NCBI GenBank assembly: GCA_963664835.2
Contig: CAXXUG010000020.1
Span: forward strand, 186,001 to 250,000
Origin: G963664835 sp963664835
GTDB taxonomy: Bacteria > Chloroflexota > UBA6077 > FW602-bin22 > JBCLEL01
Direction of reading: 5' to 3'
DNA: 64,000 nt
The notes under the pieces were generated by a model. It saw nothing but the letters and a program-made list of their open reading frames with translations. It searched no databases and had not been told where the DNA came from. A program made the translations under genes and the position numbers. Below are positions 1-8,322 of this stretch, piece by piece. Position 1 is the first letter of the stretch. Every line of letters begins with the position of its first letter.

Positions 1-435
1 GAGACAATTCTTATCGCCGCCGAAAGTCTGCTGGTGCGTGTTTTCGACAGGCCGGAGATGCGCGGACGCCGGGCGCGTCTCGCGTTGCTCGAGGCCAGCA
101 TCTTCCGACGGACCACTTGGCAGCGACGTGTGTCCTTCAAGGACGCGGTTGGAGACTCGCGCAATGCTTTGGCAGCTATCGAGTACGCCCTTTCTCTAAC
201 TCCACCACCCGGGCCGATCGAGGATTTGTCCCTGACTCTCCTGGACATCACCGGCCGGGCCGGCCGCCAGATCAGCCTTTTTCCTGACGTACGCAAACGC
301 GATCAACTGAGGGAGTCTCTTCGTCAACTCGAGGCTCGGCTGGGAAGAAGACCACCAATTTACCAATTCAAGGAAGCAGAACCGTGGTCAAGGATACCCG
401 AGCGCCGGATGGTGCTGGTCGAATACTCGCCGTAA
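1..435 (+). CDS. Y-family DNA polymerase, C-terminal part (5' end outside window)
   Basis: The frame is open from base 1, so only the last ~144 residues of a translesion polymerase (DinB/ImuB-like) are present. The segment covers the end of the little-finger domain and the tail. The tail has RQISLF, a good match to the beta-clamp binding consensus QxxLF, followed by a conserved ending with EPWSRIPERR, which I recognise from Y-family polymerases that sit in mutagenesis cassettes. The stop overlaps the next gene (DUF6504), and dnaE2 follows directly, so the three very probably act together in damage-induced mutagenesis. The catalytic palm is outside the window, so activity cannot be judged. Confidence 0.85.
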   Translation, partial: ETILIAAESLLVRVFDRPEMRGRRARLALLEASIFRRTTWQRRVSFKDAVGDSRNALAAIEYALSLTPPPGPIEDLSLTLLDITGRAGRQISLFPDVRKRDQLRESLRQLEARLGRRPPIYQFKEAEPWSRIPERRMVLVEYSP

Positions 436-671
436 ATCGTCCCCAACCTGTCATCGTCAAGACTGATTATGGGGGAAGGCCGGCGGAAGTAACGCAGGGA
501 AGAGGCCGGTGCAAGGCGACGGTACGCTCAGTGTGGCGGATCGACGACGAGTGGTGGCGGGGGGAACCCGTCTCGCGATTGTATTACTCGGTGTTGCTAG
601 AAACCGGCGTCGTTATGACGATCTTCAGAGACCTGACAACCGACAAATGGTACAGGCAGCGCTATGGCTGA
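384..671 (+). CDS. DUF6504-type small protein of the polY-dnaE2 cassette
   Basis: This 95-residue protein matches the DUF6504 pattern: a basic strand, then W-R-x-D-D-x-W-W, an R-x-Y-Y motif, and a C-terminal F-R-D-L-T-T-x-x-W-Y. The family is known to sit between Y-family polymerase and DnaE2 genes; its biochemical role is not established. The proposed start is GTG inside the end of polY, because no good start lies further in; the first ~20 residues are weakly supported. Its end overlaps the start of dnaE2 by 8 bp, which implies translational coupling. Confidence 0.7.
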   Translation: MVKDTRAPDGAGRILAVNRPQPVIVKTDYGGRPAEVTQGRGRCKATVRSVWRIDDEWWRGEPVSRLYYSVLLETGVVMTIFRDLTTDKWYRQRYG

Positions 672-3600
672 GTACGCCGAGCTCCACTGCCACTCGAACT
701 ACTCCTTTCACGATGGGGCGTCCGCCATCCACGAACTGGCCCATCGGGCCAGGGAGCTAGGCTATGCCGCGCTGGCCCTAACGGACCACGACAACCTGTG
801 TGGGGCAATGGAGTTCGCCCAGGCGGCTCAAGGCCTGAGCTTGAACGGCATCATTGGCGCCGAGGTCACGCTCGAGAGTGGTCACCACCTCACCCTGTTG
901 GCGGAAACGCAGAAGGGCTACAACAATCTCTGCCGGCTCATCTCATATGCGCACATCAACAATCCAAGGCGCAATCCCGCCATTGCCCTGGACTCGATAC
1001 CAGATCACGCCGAGGGTCTGATCGCCCTGTCCGGCTGTCCATCAGGGGAGGTCCCCAGGCTGATACAGTCAGAAAGCATCTCCGAAGCCGAGATGGCGGC
1101 CAGACGGTACCTGGACTGGTTTGGACCAGGGAATTTCTACCTGGAGCTGCAACGCAACTTGGTCCACGGCGACGACGAGCGTATTCGTGGACTACTGGCA
1201 TTGAGCCGCAAGCTAGAAATTGGGGTCCTGGCCACCAACAACGTTCACTACCACCGGCGGTATCGTCACCGACTGCAGGACGCCTTGGTTGCGATAAGAG
1301 CCTGCAAGACGCTGGATGAGACTCACCGCGAGCGCCGGCCGAACTCAGAGTTCTATCTGAAATCGCCGGCTGTCATGGCCTCGTTGTTTGCCGAGATACC
1401 GGAAGCGATAACCAACACCTTGGTGGTTGCCGAGAGGTGCAAGTTCGACCTGACGCGGGACCTCGACTACCGATTCCCAGACTACCCGGTACCGGATGGA
1501 TTTACGCCCGACACCTACCTGGCAAAGATATGTCGCGAGGCTGCTAGACGCAAGTACGGATTCATAGACGAGAGGGTGCGAGCCAGATTGGAAGAGGAGT
1601 TGCGACTCATCGGCAAGCACGGCTTGGCCGGATTTCTTCTGATCTACTACGACATCATCCAGTTGGCACGAGAGATCATGATAGAGCTCGGATTGTCCAG
1701 CCCGGACATTCCGTTGGAGGACAATCCGCCGGGGCGTGGGCGCGGCTCGTCAGTGGCGATGCTGGTGGGTTATCTCATTGGCCTATCGCACATCGATCCG
1801 CTCGAGTACGATCTCTCGCTGGAGAGGTTTCTATCCGAGGACGATCTCGGCGTGGTTCCGGACATCGACTTGGACTTTCCTCGCAATATTCGAGAGAGGT
1901 TGATTGTGAGGGCGCATCAGAAATGGGGCTGGGACCACGCCGCTCTCGCCGGAATGATCGGCACCTACCATATAAAGGGTGCAATTCGCGATCTGGGAAA
2001 GGTCTTGGGGCTTCCCGAGGATGAGGTAGACAGGTTGGCGAAGCGGGTAGACCATTCGAGTGCCAAGAACCTGGGAGACCAGATGCGCACGCTGCCGGAC
2101 TTTCGGGCAAAGATGGATAGCCCAGGCTGGCGGGCGCTGATCGAGCTGGCAGCCGAGCTGGACGGATTTCCAAAGTATCTGGCCCAGCATCCCGGTGGAA
2201 TGATCATCTCCTCAAGGCCCCTCATAGACCTGGTGCCGGTTCAACGGGGATCTATCAAGGGAAGATACGTCTGTCAGTGGGATAAGAATGGAGTCGAAGA
2301 CGCCAGATTCGTGAAGATCGACTTTCTGGCGCTGGGGACGCTGTCACAGATGCAGGAAGCTCTATTGCAAATCGAAGAGCGCTATGGACAGAGCATAGAT
2401 CTGTCCAGGGTGGGGTTCGATGACCAGGCAGTCTACGACATGATCTGCGAGGCCGACACGATCGGGGTCTTCCAGGTGGAGTCGGCGGCTCAGATGCAGA
2501 CGGTGGTCCGGCTGCGCCCCAGAAACCTTGTAGACATGGCTCGCGAAGTCGGAGCAGTCCGGCCCGGGGTTGGAGTGAACGATGGAGTAACACAGTTCAT
2601 TGCCCGGCATATGGGCAAGGAGCCGGTCACGTTCGAGCATCCACTCGAACGCCGGGCGCTGGAGCGAACTCTGGGAGTGATCCTGTTCCAGGACCAGATG
2701 AATCAACTAGCTATAGACGTGGCCGGCTTCACCCCGACGAAGGCAGATCAGTTGAGGCGGGTTTTTGGCCGCAAGAACAACGAAGAGCTAATCGCCAGTT
2801 TCTGGCGTGACTTCCGTGACGGCGCAGCCGGCCGAGGGGTGGATGAGGCCACCGCAAGGCGTATATTCGGGAAGTTCAACGGCTTCTATATGTTCCCGGA
2901 GTCCCATGCATTTGCCTTTGGGGTGACTGCCTATCAGGTCGCCTGGCTGAAATACTACTACCCTTTGGAGTTCTATCTAGGTCTGTTCAACCAGCAGCCT
3001 ATGGGGTTTTACAACTTGGAGACACTCAAAGAAGACGCCCGCCGGCACGATGTGCGGATTCTAAATCCGGATGTAAACCTGAGCATGGAGAAGTGCATCG
3101 CCGAGGGAAGCTCGATACGGATGGGCCTTTTGAACGTGACCGGGGTGGGCTCGTCGGCGGCAGCATCTATTGTGACGGACAGAGCAGTGCGCCCCTACGA
3201 ATCGCTTGCCGACTTCGCGAACCGAACGGTTGTGGTCCGGCCCCTGGTGGAGAACCTGGTCGAAGCTGGCGCATTCGATTCGATGGTATCGGACCGCAGG
3301 TCGGCGTTGCAGGAGGTTGGACTGCGCTACACCTCGAGGAGAGAGCAGCCGGCGCTCGATCTGCCGGTCGAGCAGGACCTGCTGGACCTGCGCCGCCAGA
3401 CAGAATGGGACCGGATGGAAGGCGAGTACCGCACTATGGGATTGTACCCCTCGGGGCAACGCGATGGCCCACATGCGCTGGCATCTAGGAGAGCATGTGA
3501 TGCCCAGCAATGTAATGCATAAGTTCCCGGATGGGGCGGAGGTAACAACGGCAGGGCTGGTCATCCGCCGGCAGCACCCGATGACGGACGCGGTCTTCGT

Positions 3601-3802
3601 AACCCTAGAGGACGAGTTCGGCCACATTCCGCTTATCGTCTGGCCGGGAGTGTACCGCCGCTACCGCGACCAACTGCACGAGCCGTTCGTACTGGTATCG
3701 GGCCGGGTGACGCGCCGCGATGGGACATTCAACATCATAGTGACCGAGATAAACGCTGTGAGAGGCAGTCAGCACCCACCAGAATCGAAGAACTGGCGCT
3801 AG
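664..3802 (+). CDS. dnaE2: error-prone DNA polymerase DnaE2, interrupted by one frameshift near 3459
   Basis: C-family replicative-type polymerase used for translesion synthesis. The N-terminal PHP domain begins with HCHSNYSFHDG (residues ~8-18). The catalytic acidic residues are visible in VVPDIDLDF (~residues 397-405) and KIDFLALG (~544-551). The first frame stops at 3522 after 952 residues with an unrelated tail. From about 3460 the next frame carries the missing C-terminus: GHAMAHMRWH, then the OB-fold stretch with VTTAGLVIRRQ and FVTLEDEFG. Removing one A from the sequence ggggcaacgcg restores a single protein of ~1045 residues, the usual DnaE2 length. Either the gene is inactivated, or this is a one-base assembly error. 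It is coupled to DUF6504 and polY upstream. Confidence 0.88.
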
Positions 3803-3823
3803 CCGGGGTCGTTCACGCCACCC

Positions 3824-4198
3824 TCAAACTCGCCTGGGGTAGAAATAGACGAGCAGCGCGGCGAATACCAGGTTGAGAGCAATCGGTACGCCAAGCTGCC
3901 GGAGGGTAGGTGTGCCGGCAAGGAGATCGTAGACCATAGCGGCCGATGCGGCGAGCAGGCCGGCGATGGGCAGCCACAGCAGTCCCAAATAGGTCAGAGG
4001 CCGGCGAGCCAGAACGACGGAGAGCGCCGCGAGTATCAACAGACATACACCCCACCCGCGGTGGGCGCTGGCATCGAGGATGCCGATCGCGAAGACAGTT
4101 TCGGCCAGTCCTTGGAAGAAAACGAACGTCACGCCGATCAGGGACAGGTAGACAGCTACCGCTATCAGGATGTAGCGGATTATCCTGGGCCGGAACAT
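3824..4198 (-). CDS. small four-helix membrane protein
   Basis: Hypothetical integral membrane protein of ~124 residues with four hydrophobic segments separated by short loops (for example YILIAVAVYLSLIGVTFVFF near the start). I chose the ATG at 4198, because it is preceded by a clear GGGAGG ribosome binding site 7 bp upstream; a longer reading to 4291 would add a non-hydrophobic extension without a site. No catalytic motif is visible and no family is recognised. It converges with dnaE2, with 21 bp between the stops. Confidence 0.6.
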   Translation of the reverse strand: MFRPRIIRYILIAVAVYLSLIGVTFVFFQGLAETVFAIGILDASAHRGWGVCLLILAALSVVLARRPLTYLGLLWLPIAGLLAASAAMVYDLLAGTPTLRQLGVPIALNLVFAALLVYFYPRRV

Positions 4199-4301
4199 TG
4201 CGGAAACCTCCCTTTCGCCGGAACTGCCCAAACCTGGCAAGTGCCAGGTAACCAAAGACGAGAATGTTTGGGCGCCGGTCTTTTCCGTCAAGCACCCCCC
4301 A

Positions 4302-4321
4302 GGGCGATTCGCGAATCGCCC
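4302..4321. repeat. 20-bp perfect palindrome, dispersed REP-like element
   Basis: GGGCGATTCGCGAATCGCCC is a perfect palindrome followed by CCTACG. An identical copy lies at 40690-40709, also followed by CCTAC. Both are intergenic. Such elements are usually REP-like and multiply present in a genome. Confidence 0.75.
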
Positions 4322-4383
4322 CTACGATTATGCCGGAGACGGCCGGTCTTGGCATTCGTTTGCCATTGGGCCGGGCCCCTCCC

Positions 4384-4418
4384 CTGCGGGGGACAAGCCC
4401 CCGCGCCACATTTGTCCC
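4384..4418. repeat. dispersed GC-rich palindromic repeat (GGGGGACAAGCCCCC family)
   Basis: The core GCGGGGGACAAGCCCCCGC followed by a CTACATTT-like tail recurs with variation near 6083, 11848, 29364, 29606, 31912 and 52081. It is intergenic in every case. Confidence 0.6.
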
Positions 4419-4455
4419 CTGTTACCACCGGGCCGGCGCTCGTGAGTACGTTGCT

Positions 4456-5793
4456 CTATGAGACCGCCAACGCCAGGTTCCCACCCTCCAGATTTGCGGT
4501 CTTGCGGAATTCGCTGATGCTGCGCCTCATTGCGTTTGCAGTTGCACTGGCACCCTCAAACTCTGACGTGACGACTCGGCCAATCGACCGACTTATCTCA
4601 GCGGGATCCATGTTCGGTTCAAGTCCCTCATAATTCCACTGTTTGAGAGAGGACACAATGGCCGATGTTTTCGAAGTCACCAAATATGATCTAGCCGCAA
4701 CCCAAACCAATGCTTGCTCCGCGCCCATCTCTTGTAACAGGTTAGTCAGTAGTTGCCACGCCCTTTCTATGCCGACGAGGCGAGCCACCTGCTCCACCCA
4801 GCCCCTTATAGTAGTGAGAACACTGCCTTGAACCCCATCGTACATTTCGCTCAATACGTCTTCCGTCGTTTCCAAGACATCATTGAGACCATCCAATAGT
4901 CCCTGAGCGTTCAAGAACTCCCACCATCTCTCCAGCAGCGAGTGAGCATGAACTGCCAGAAACGCGAGACTGACGATCTGAAGAACGAATACAACGGGAA
5001 GCATTATGGGAATCACAGCGGGGAACATCAGGGAGAGCGCGACAAGCAGACCCGTGATGAACGCCGCTCCGGCACCTGCAATGACGCTCCGTTCTACAAT
5101 CCCCAAAACAAATTGCTCTCTACTAATCTGGCCCTCCGCGTGCTGCAGGCCCAAGTCTAGGCAACCGAGTGTGGCTCCAACGATGATGCCGGCCGAACCA
5201 CCCTTTAGGCTAGCTTGTACCGTTTGACCAAGGGTGGCAGTTATAGCTGCATGATTGAGGAGGCTTTTAGCATCTGCTATGTCTGCGGCACTCATCGGGT
5301 TCTGCCCCAAGGACCTGTTCTTTCCAGCGGTCCACCATATCCCATTTTCCGCAGTCGCGGGCCCACCCACGGCACGGGGGACGATGTGCGACCAGTCTTT
5401 GCTCTTGTGGAACTCCCATAGGGCATCGGGCCCTCCCGCTCGCAGCCGGGCAGGCACGGTCTCGGCGATCGCCTTCGCGGCCGGCCAAGTCTTCCACTCA
5501 CCTCCGGCCAACCGATATTTCCGTTTCAGGTCTGCCGGCAGGTTCTCAGCGTCAAGGTTGTGCTTGAATGCATCGAGGTACTGCCCCGCCACAAACAATG
5601 GGCCAACGGTCATCGCCAACCAAGTTTGCACCTCCGGGTCATTCAGAGCTTCGCTCGCCTGAACACCCGAAGTGGGAGGTGCCTCCTCAGCCTGGACTGC
5701 GCGTGGGAGGAGAGCGGTAGCTGTAGCATATGCAATCGTGGCTCCGGCGGTTAATTGCAGAAACTGGCGCCGGTTGTAGGTGCGATCTGGCAT
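4456..5793 (-). CDS. Tat-exported membrane protein with an HNH-nuclease-like motif
   Basis: 445 residues. The N-terminus has a twin-arginine signal (NRRQFLQLTAG, residues 7-17), a hydrophobic stretch and a likely AVQA-EE cleavage site near residue 35. Residues ~132-168 read DWSHIVPRAVGGPATAENG, then KNRSLGQNPMS: a His (136) followed by two Asn (150, 159) in the spacing and context of an HNH nuclease fold. Residues ~200-285 hold two or three hydrophobic segments, followed by a long helical tail. A putative exported nuclease domain attached to membrane helices suggests a toxin or effector, but this is inference. The start is supported by the Tat motif only. Its codon use looks less GC-biased than that of its neighbours, which could mean transfer. 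Confidence 0.6.
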   Translation of the reverse strand: MPDRTYNRRQFLQLTAGATIAYATATALLPRAVQAEEAPPTSGVQASEALNDPEVQTWLAMTVGPLFVAGQYLDAFKHNLDAENLPADLKRKYRLAGGEWKTWPAAKAIAETVPARLRAGGPDALWEFHKSKDWSHIVPRAVGGPATAENGIWWTAGKNRSLGQNPMSAADIADAKSLLNHAAITATLGQTVQASLKGGSAGIIVGATLGCLDLGLQHAEGQISREQFVLGIVERSVIAGAGAAFITGLLVALSLMFPAVIPIMLPVVFVLQIVSLAFLAVHAHSLLERWWEFLNAQGLLDGLNDVLETTEDVLSEMYDGVQGSVLTTIRGWVEQVARLVGIERAWQLLTNLLQEMGAEQALVWVAARSYLVTSKTSAIVSSLKQWNYEGLEPNMDPAEISRSIGRVVTSEFEGASATANAMRRSISEFRKTANLEGGNLALAVS

Positions 5794-6407
5794 TTCTCTT
5801 CGCTCGAGACGGAGATTGGATGCGGAAAGTTTAACGATGCCACGTCTTCAGGGCAACAGCCGGGGCCGGTTCCCTCTTCCCAACCAAGGAGTTTCTTTTT
5901 CTCTAACAACTGTTCTCACTCGAAGGTTTGTGGCCTTGCCCTTCCCCACACCTCTGGATTCGCTAAGTTCACAAACGAAGTGCAACACTCTATTGAGGTG
6001 TTGCCATGGGATTCCGAGGGATGATCGAAGCCGCCTTGCAGCGTTTTCCTGCCATTGACGATAGCTGCGGGGTTGGCCGCCAGCCCCGCCCCGAGCGGGG
6101 GACAAGCCCCTCGCCTCGCGTAGTCTTCGACTGCGCTACATTTCCCATCCCCGCCCCTTCTGGATTCCGGCCTCCGCCGGAACGACGACGTGCGGTTGGC
6201 GGGCTTTCGAAATTGTCTTGGCGGGTCGTTTGTTCTGACCAACTGCCTGATGGCCAAGGAAAACACTCTAGAAGTCGTAAACACTAGTGAGATAGAAAGG
6301 TCCAACTTCCCAATCAGCCGGCGCGCATCCGGCGGTTTTATTGGCTAGACTTATGCCGACGCTTAGCGCTCCAATTGACAATATTGGATTCGGAAAGGTG
6401 AGACAGC
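5794..6407. other. intergenic region with a dispersed repeat (6083-6190)
   Basis: No credible gene. Bases 6083-6190 hold a composite dispersed repeat: the GGGGGACAAGCCCC palindrome, a CGCGTAGTCTTCG segment, CTACATTTCCC, then a TGGATTCCGG...CCGGAACGAC inverted repeat. Nearly the same arrangement occurs near 29364 and 29606. Confidence 0.6.
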
Positions 6408-7841
6408 GTGGCGCTCAGGACTGCGGATGAGTACCGGGCGAGCCTTCGGGACGGCCGGCGGGTCTACTTCCGAGGGAAGCCGGTTGCCGATGTCACGACT
6501 CATCCTTTCACGAAGGTAGCGGTCGATCACGCGGCGCTGGACTACGAGCTGGCGGACGATCTGGAACACCGCGACCTAGCAGTGTTCGAAGAGAACGGCG
6601 AACCGTTCAGCCGCTACTACCAGATTCCTACCGGCGCCGACGATCTGCTGAAACGCAGCGAGCTGATCGCGACGGCGACCGCGGCCGGCGCGACGCTGGT
6701 GCTCCTGATCAAGGAGATCGGCACCGACGCGCTGAACGCGCTGCAAATCGTCGCCGGCGAAGTCGATCGCCGCGCCGGCACCGAGTACCTGGAGAGGGTA
6801 AAACGGTACTACCGGCATTGCCGCGATAACGACCTCGCCCTTTGTGTCGCCCAGACTGATGTGAAGGGAGACCGCAGCCAGGGTCCTACCGCTCAGGCGC
6901 ATCCAGATTTCTACCTCAGGATCGTCGACCGTCGGCCGGATGGCATCGTAGTGCGAGGGGCGAAATCACACACGTCGGTGTCCTTGAATGCGAACGAGAT
7001 GATAGTCCTGCCCACGAGGGCCCTTACAGAGGCCGACGCCGACTACGCTGTGTCGTTTGCGATTCCGATCGATACACCTGGACTCAAACTGATCGCGAGC
7101 GGTTACGGTACGCCGGTTGACAACGCCTTCGAGCGGCCGATCAGCAGCCGGCATCGGATGATCGAGACGCTGACAATCTTTGAGGACGTATTCGTCCCAT
7201 GGGAGCGCGTATTCCTTGCCGGCGAATGGCAGGCAGCCGGCCTGCTGGCGCTGACGTTCGTCGAGTTCCATCGTTTCACGGCAGTCTCCTACAAGCTGCC
7301 GCTGGTCGACGCGCTGGCCGGCGCGGCCTACCAGATGGCTGAGTTCAATGGAATCCGCCGGGCCGGTCACGTTCGGGAGAAGCTGACCTGGCTGGCGGCT
7401 TACTCGGAGACACTGCGGGCGCTAATCCGACAGGCGGCGATAGGCTTCAAGACGAAACCGCCGGGAATCGCGGTGCCGGACCCGCTGCTGACGAATATCG
7501 CCAAGTGGCACTTCGCCGGCGGCTATCACCAGGCGATCAAGAACGTGCAGGACCTTGCCGGCGGGCTCCTGGTGACCGCCCCGAGCAGCGAAGACCTCGA
7601 CAATCCGGAGACGGCCGGCCATATCGAACGCTACCTGGCCGGCAAGGACGTGTCGGCGAGGGAACGCCTACGGATGCTGAACTTGATCCAGGACTTGACG
7701 GTGGGCGACTTCGGCGGTTACCAGCAGGTGTTGGCGGTACATGCCGAGGGCTCGCTGGAGGCGGAGAAGCTGGCGATCTTCCGCAGCTATGACCCGAGGC
7801 CGGCGATCAGCTACGCGCGGAAGCTGGCCGGCTTGGAGTGA
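6408..7841 (+). CDS. 4-hydroxyphenylacetate 3-hydroxylase / 4-hydroxybutyryl-CoA dehydratase family flavoprotein
   Basis: 477 residues, the usual family length. The central block TDVKGDRSQGPTAQAHPDFY, then IVVRGAKSHTS, is diagnostic of the HpaB/AbfD superfamily, which binds FAD in an acyl-CoA-dehydrogenase-like fold. The sequence looks closer to 4-hydroxybutyryl-CoA dehydratase (for example DLAGGLLVTAPSS near the end), but the [4Fe-4S] ligands of that enzyme are not there: the stretch before GTDALNAL has no Cys, and only the His of EFHRF remains of the second ligand pair. A monooxygenase or a non-Fe-S relative is therefore more likely. Start ATG-like GTG at 6408 follows AAAGGTGAG. It stands alone, with no reductase partner (HpaC) nearby. 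Confidence 0.75.
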   Translation: MALRTADEYRASLRDGRRVYFRGKPVADVTTHPFTKVAVDHAALDYELADDLEHRDLAVFEENGEPFSRYYQIPTGADDLLKRSELIATATAAGATLVLLIKEIGTDALNALQIVAGEVDRRAGTEYLERVKRYYRHCRDNDLALCVAQTDVKGDRSQGPTAQAHPDFYLRIVDRRPDGIVVRGAKSHTSVSLNANEMIVLPTRALTEADADYAVSFAIPIDTPGLKLIASGYGTPVDNAFERPISSRHRMIETLTIFEDVFVPWERVFLAGEWQAAGLLALTFVEFHRFTAVSYKLPLVDALAGAAYQMAEFNGIRRAGHVREKLTWLAAYSETLRALIRQAAIGFKTKPPGIAVPDPLLTNIAKWHFAGGYHQAIKNVQDLAGGLLVTAPSSEDLDNPETAGHIERYLAGKDVSARERLRMLNLIQDLTVGDFGGYQQVLAVHAEGSLEAEKLAIFRSYDPRPAISYARKLAGLE

Positions 7842-7960
7842 GGGCAAGCCCTCTCTGGGCATGGGACAGGCCAAAAATGTCAAAACTAAACGATTGCGTT
7901 TGTCGCTTAAGATGGCATACTAGAAGTTAGAAATGGGCTAGGTTTTAACCTGGTCGGCGG

Positions 7961-7997
7961 AACGGGTTGTGGTCGCCTAGGGTGACCGCAGCCCGTT
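7961..7997. terminator. strong intergenic hairpin, possible bidirectional terminator
   Basis: AACGGGTTGTGGTC and GACCGCAGCCCGTT can pair almost completely (two G-U type positions) around a short loop. It lies between the convergent ends of the hydroxylase-family gene and the DUF3800 remnant. TTTT follows on the + side, within ~5 bp. Confidence 0.5.
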
Positions 7998-8284
7998 CAG
8001 CTTTTCCAAATGTCCACGTACAGGTCATCCCAAGGAACTATCTTGATACCGAGCGTTGAATGAGCCGTTTCCACACCGGGGCACAGCTTCGTTCGGAACT
8101 CTTGCCAGTGGCGAGGAGTCGAGGTGGGGTTGACGACCTTCTCCGCGCAAGGTCGAGCCAGTAGATCGGCAAGCTGGAGGACGGTTAGGTTGTCCTGCTT
8201 TCTTGCGAAATCGATTGACGGCAAGAGTTGATGGCAAAACCACGCTGAAGAGATATAAACGGGCGACGAGCTACGGGCGCGAGC
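7997..8284 (-). pseudogene. C-terminal remnant of a DUF3800 protein
   Basis: About 90 codons are open without a good start. The text LQLADLLARPCAEKV, then ETAHSTLGIKIVPW, resembles the C-terminal end of DUF3800 proteins (RNase H-like, often mobile-element or defence associated), where a QxADLLA motif carries a late catalytic Asp. The N-terminal two thirds are missing; insertion sequence copy 1 lies only 40 bp upstream. The gene was probably truncated already, because no matching N-terminal part is seen on the far side of the element. Confidence 0.5.
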
Positions 8285-8315
8285 TGGCCGGCTTTCGAGT
8301 GATGGAAAGACTATT

Positions 8316-8322
8316 CGAGTAA
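8316..8322. repeat. target-site duplication of IS copy 1 (CGAGTAA), left
   Basis: CGAGTAA precedes the left end of the element at 8323 and is repeated exactly at 9940-9946 after its right end. This fixes the element limits. Confidence 0.9.
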
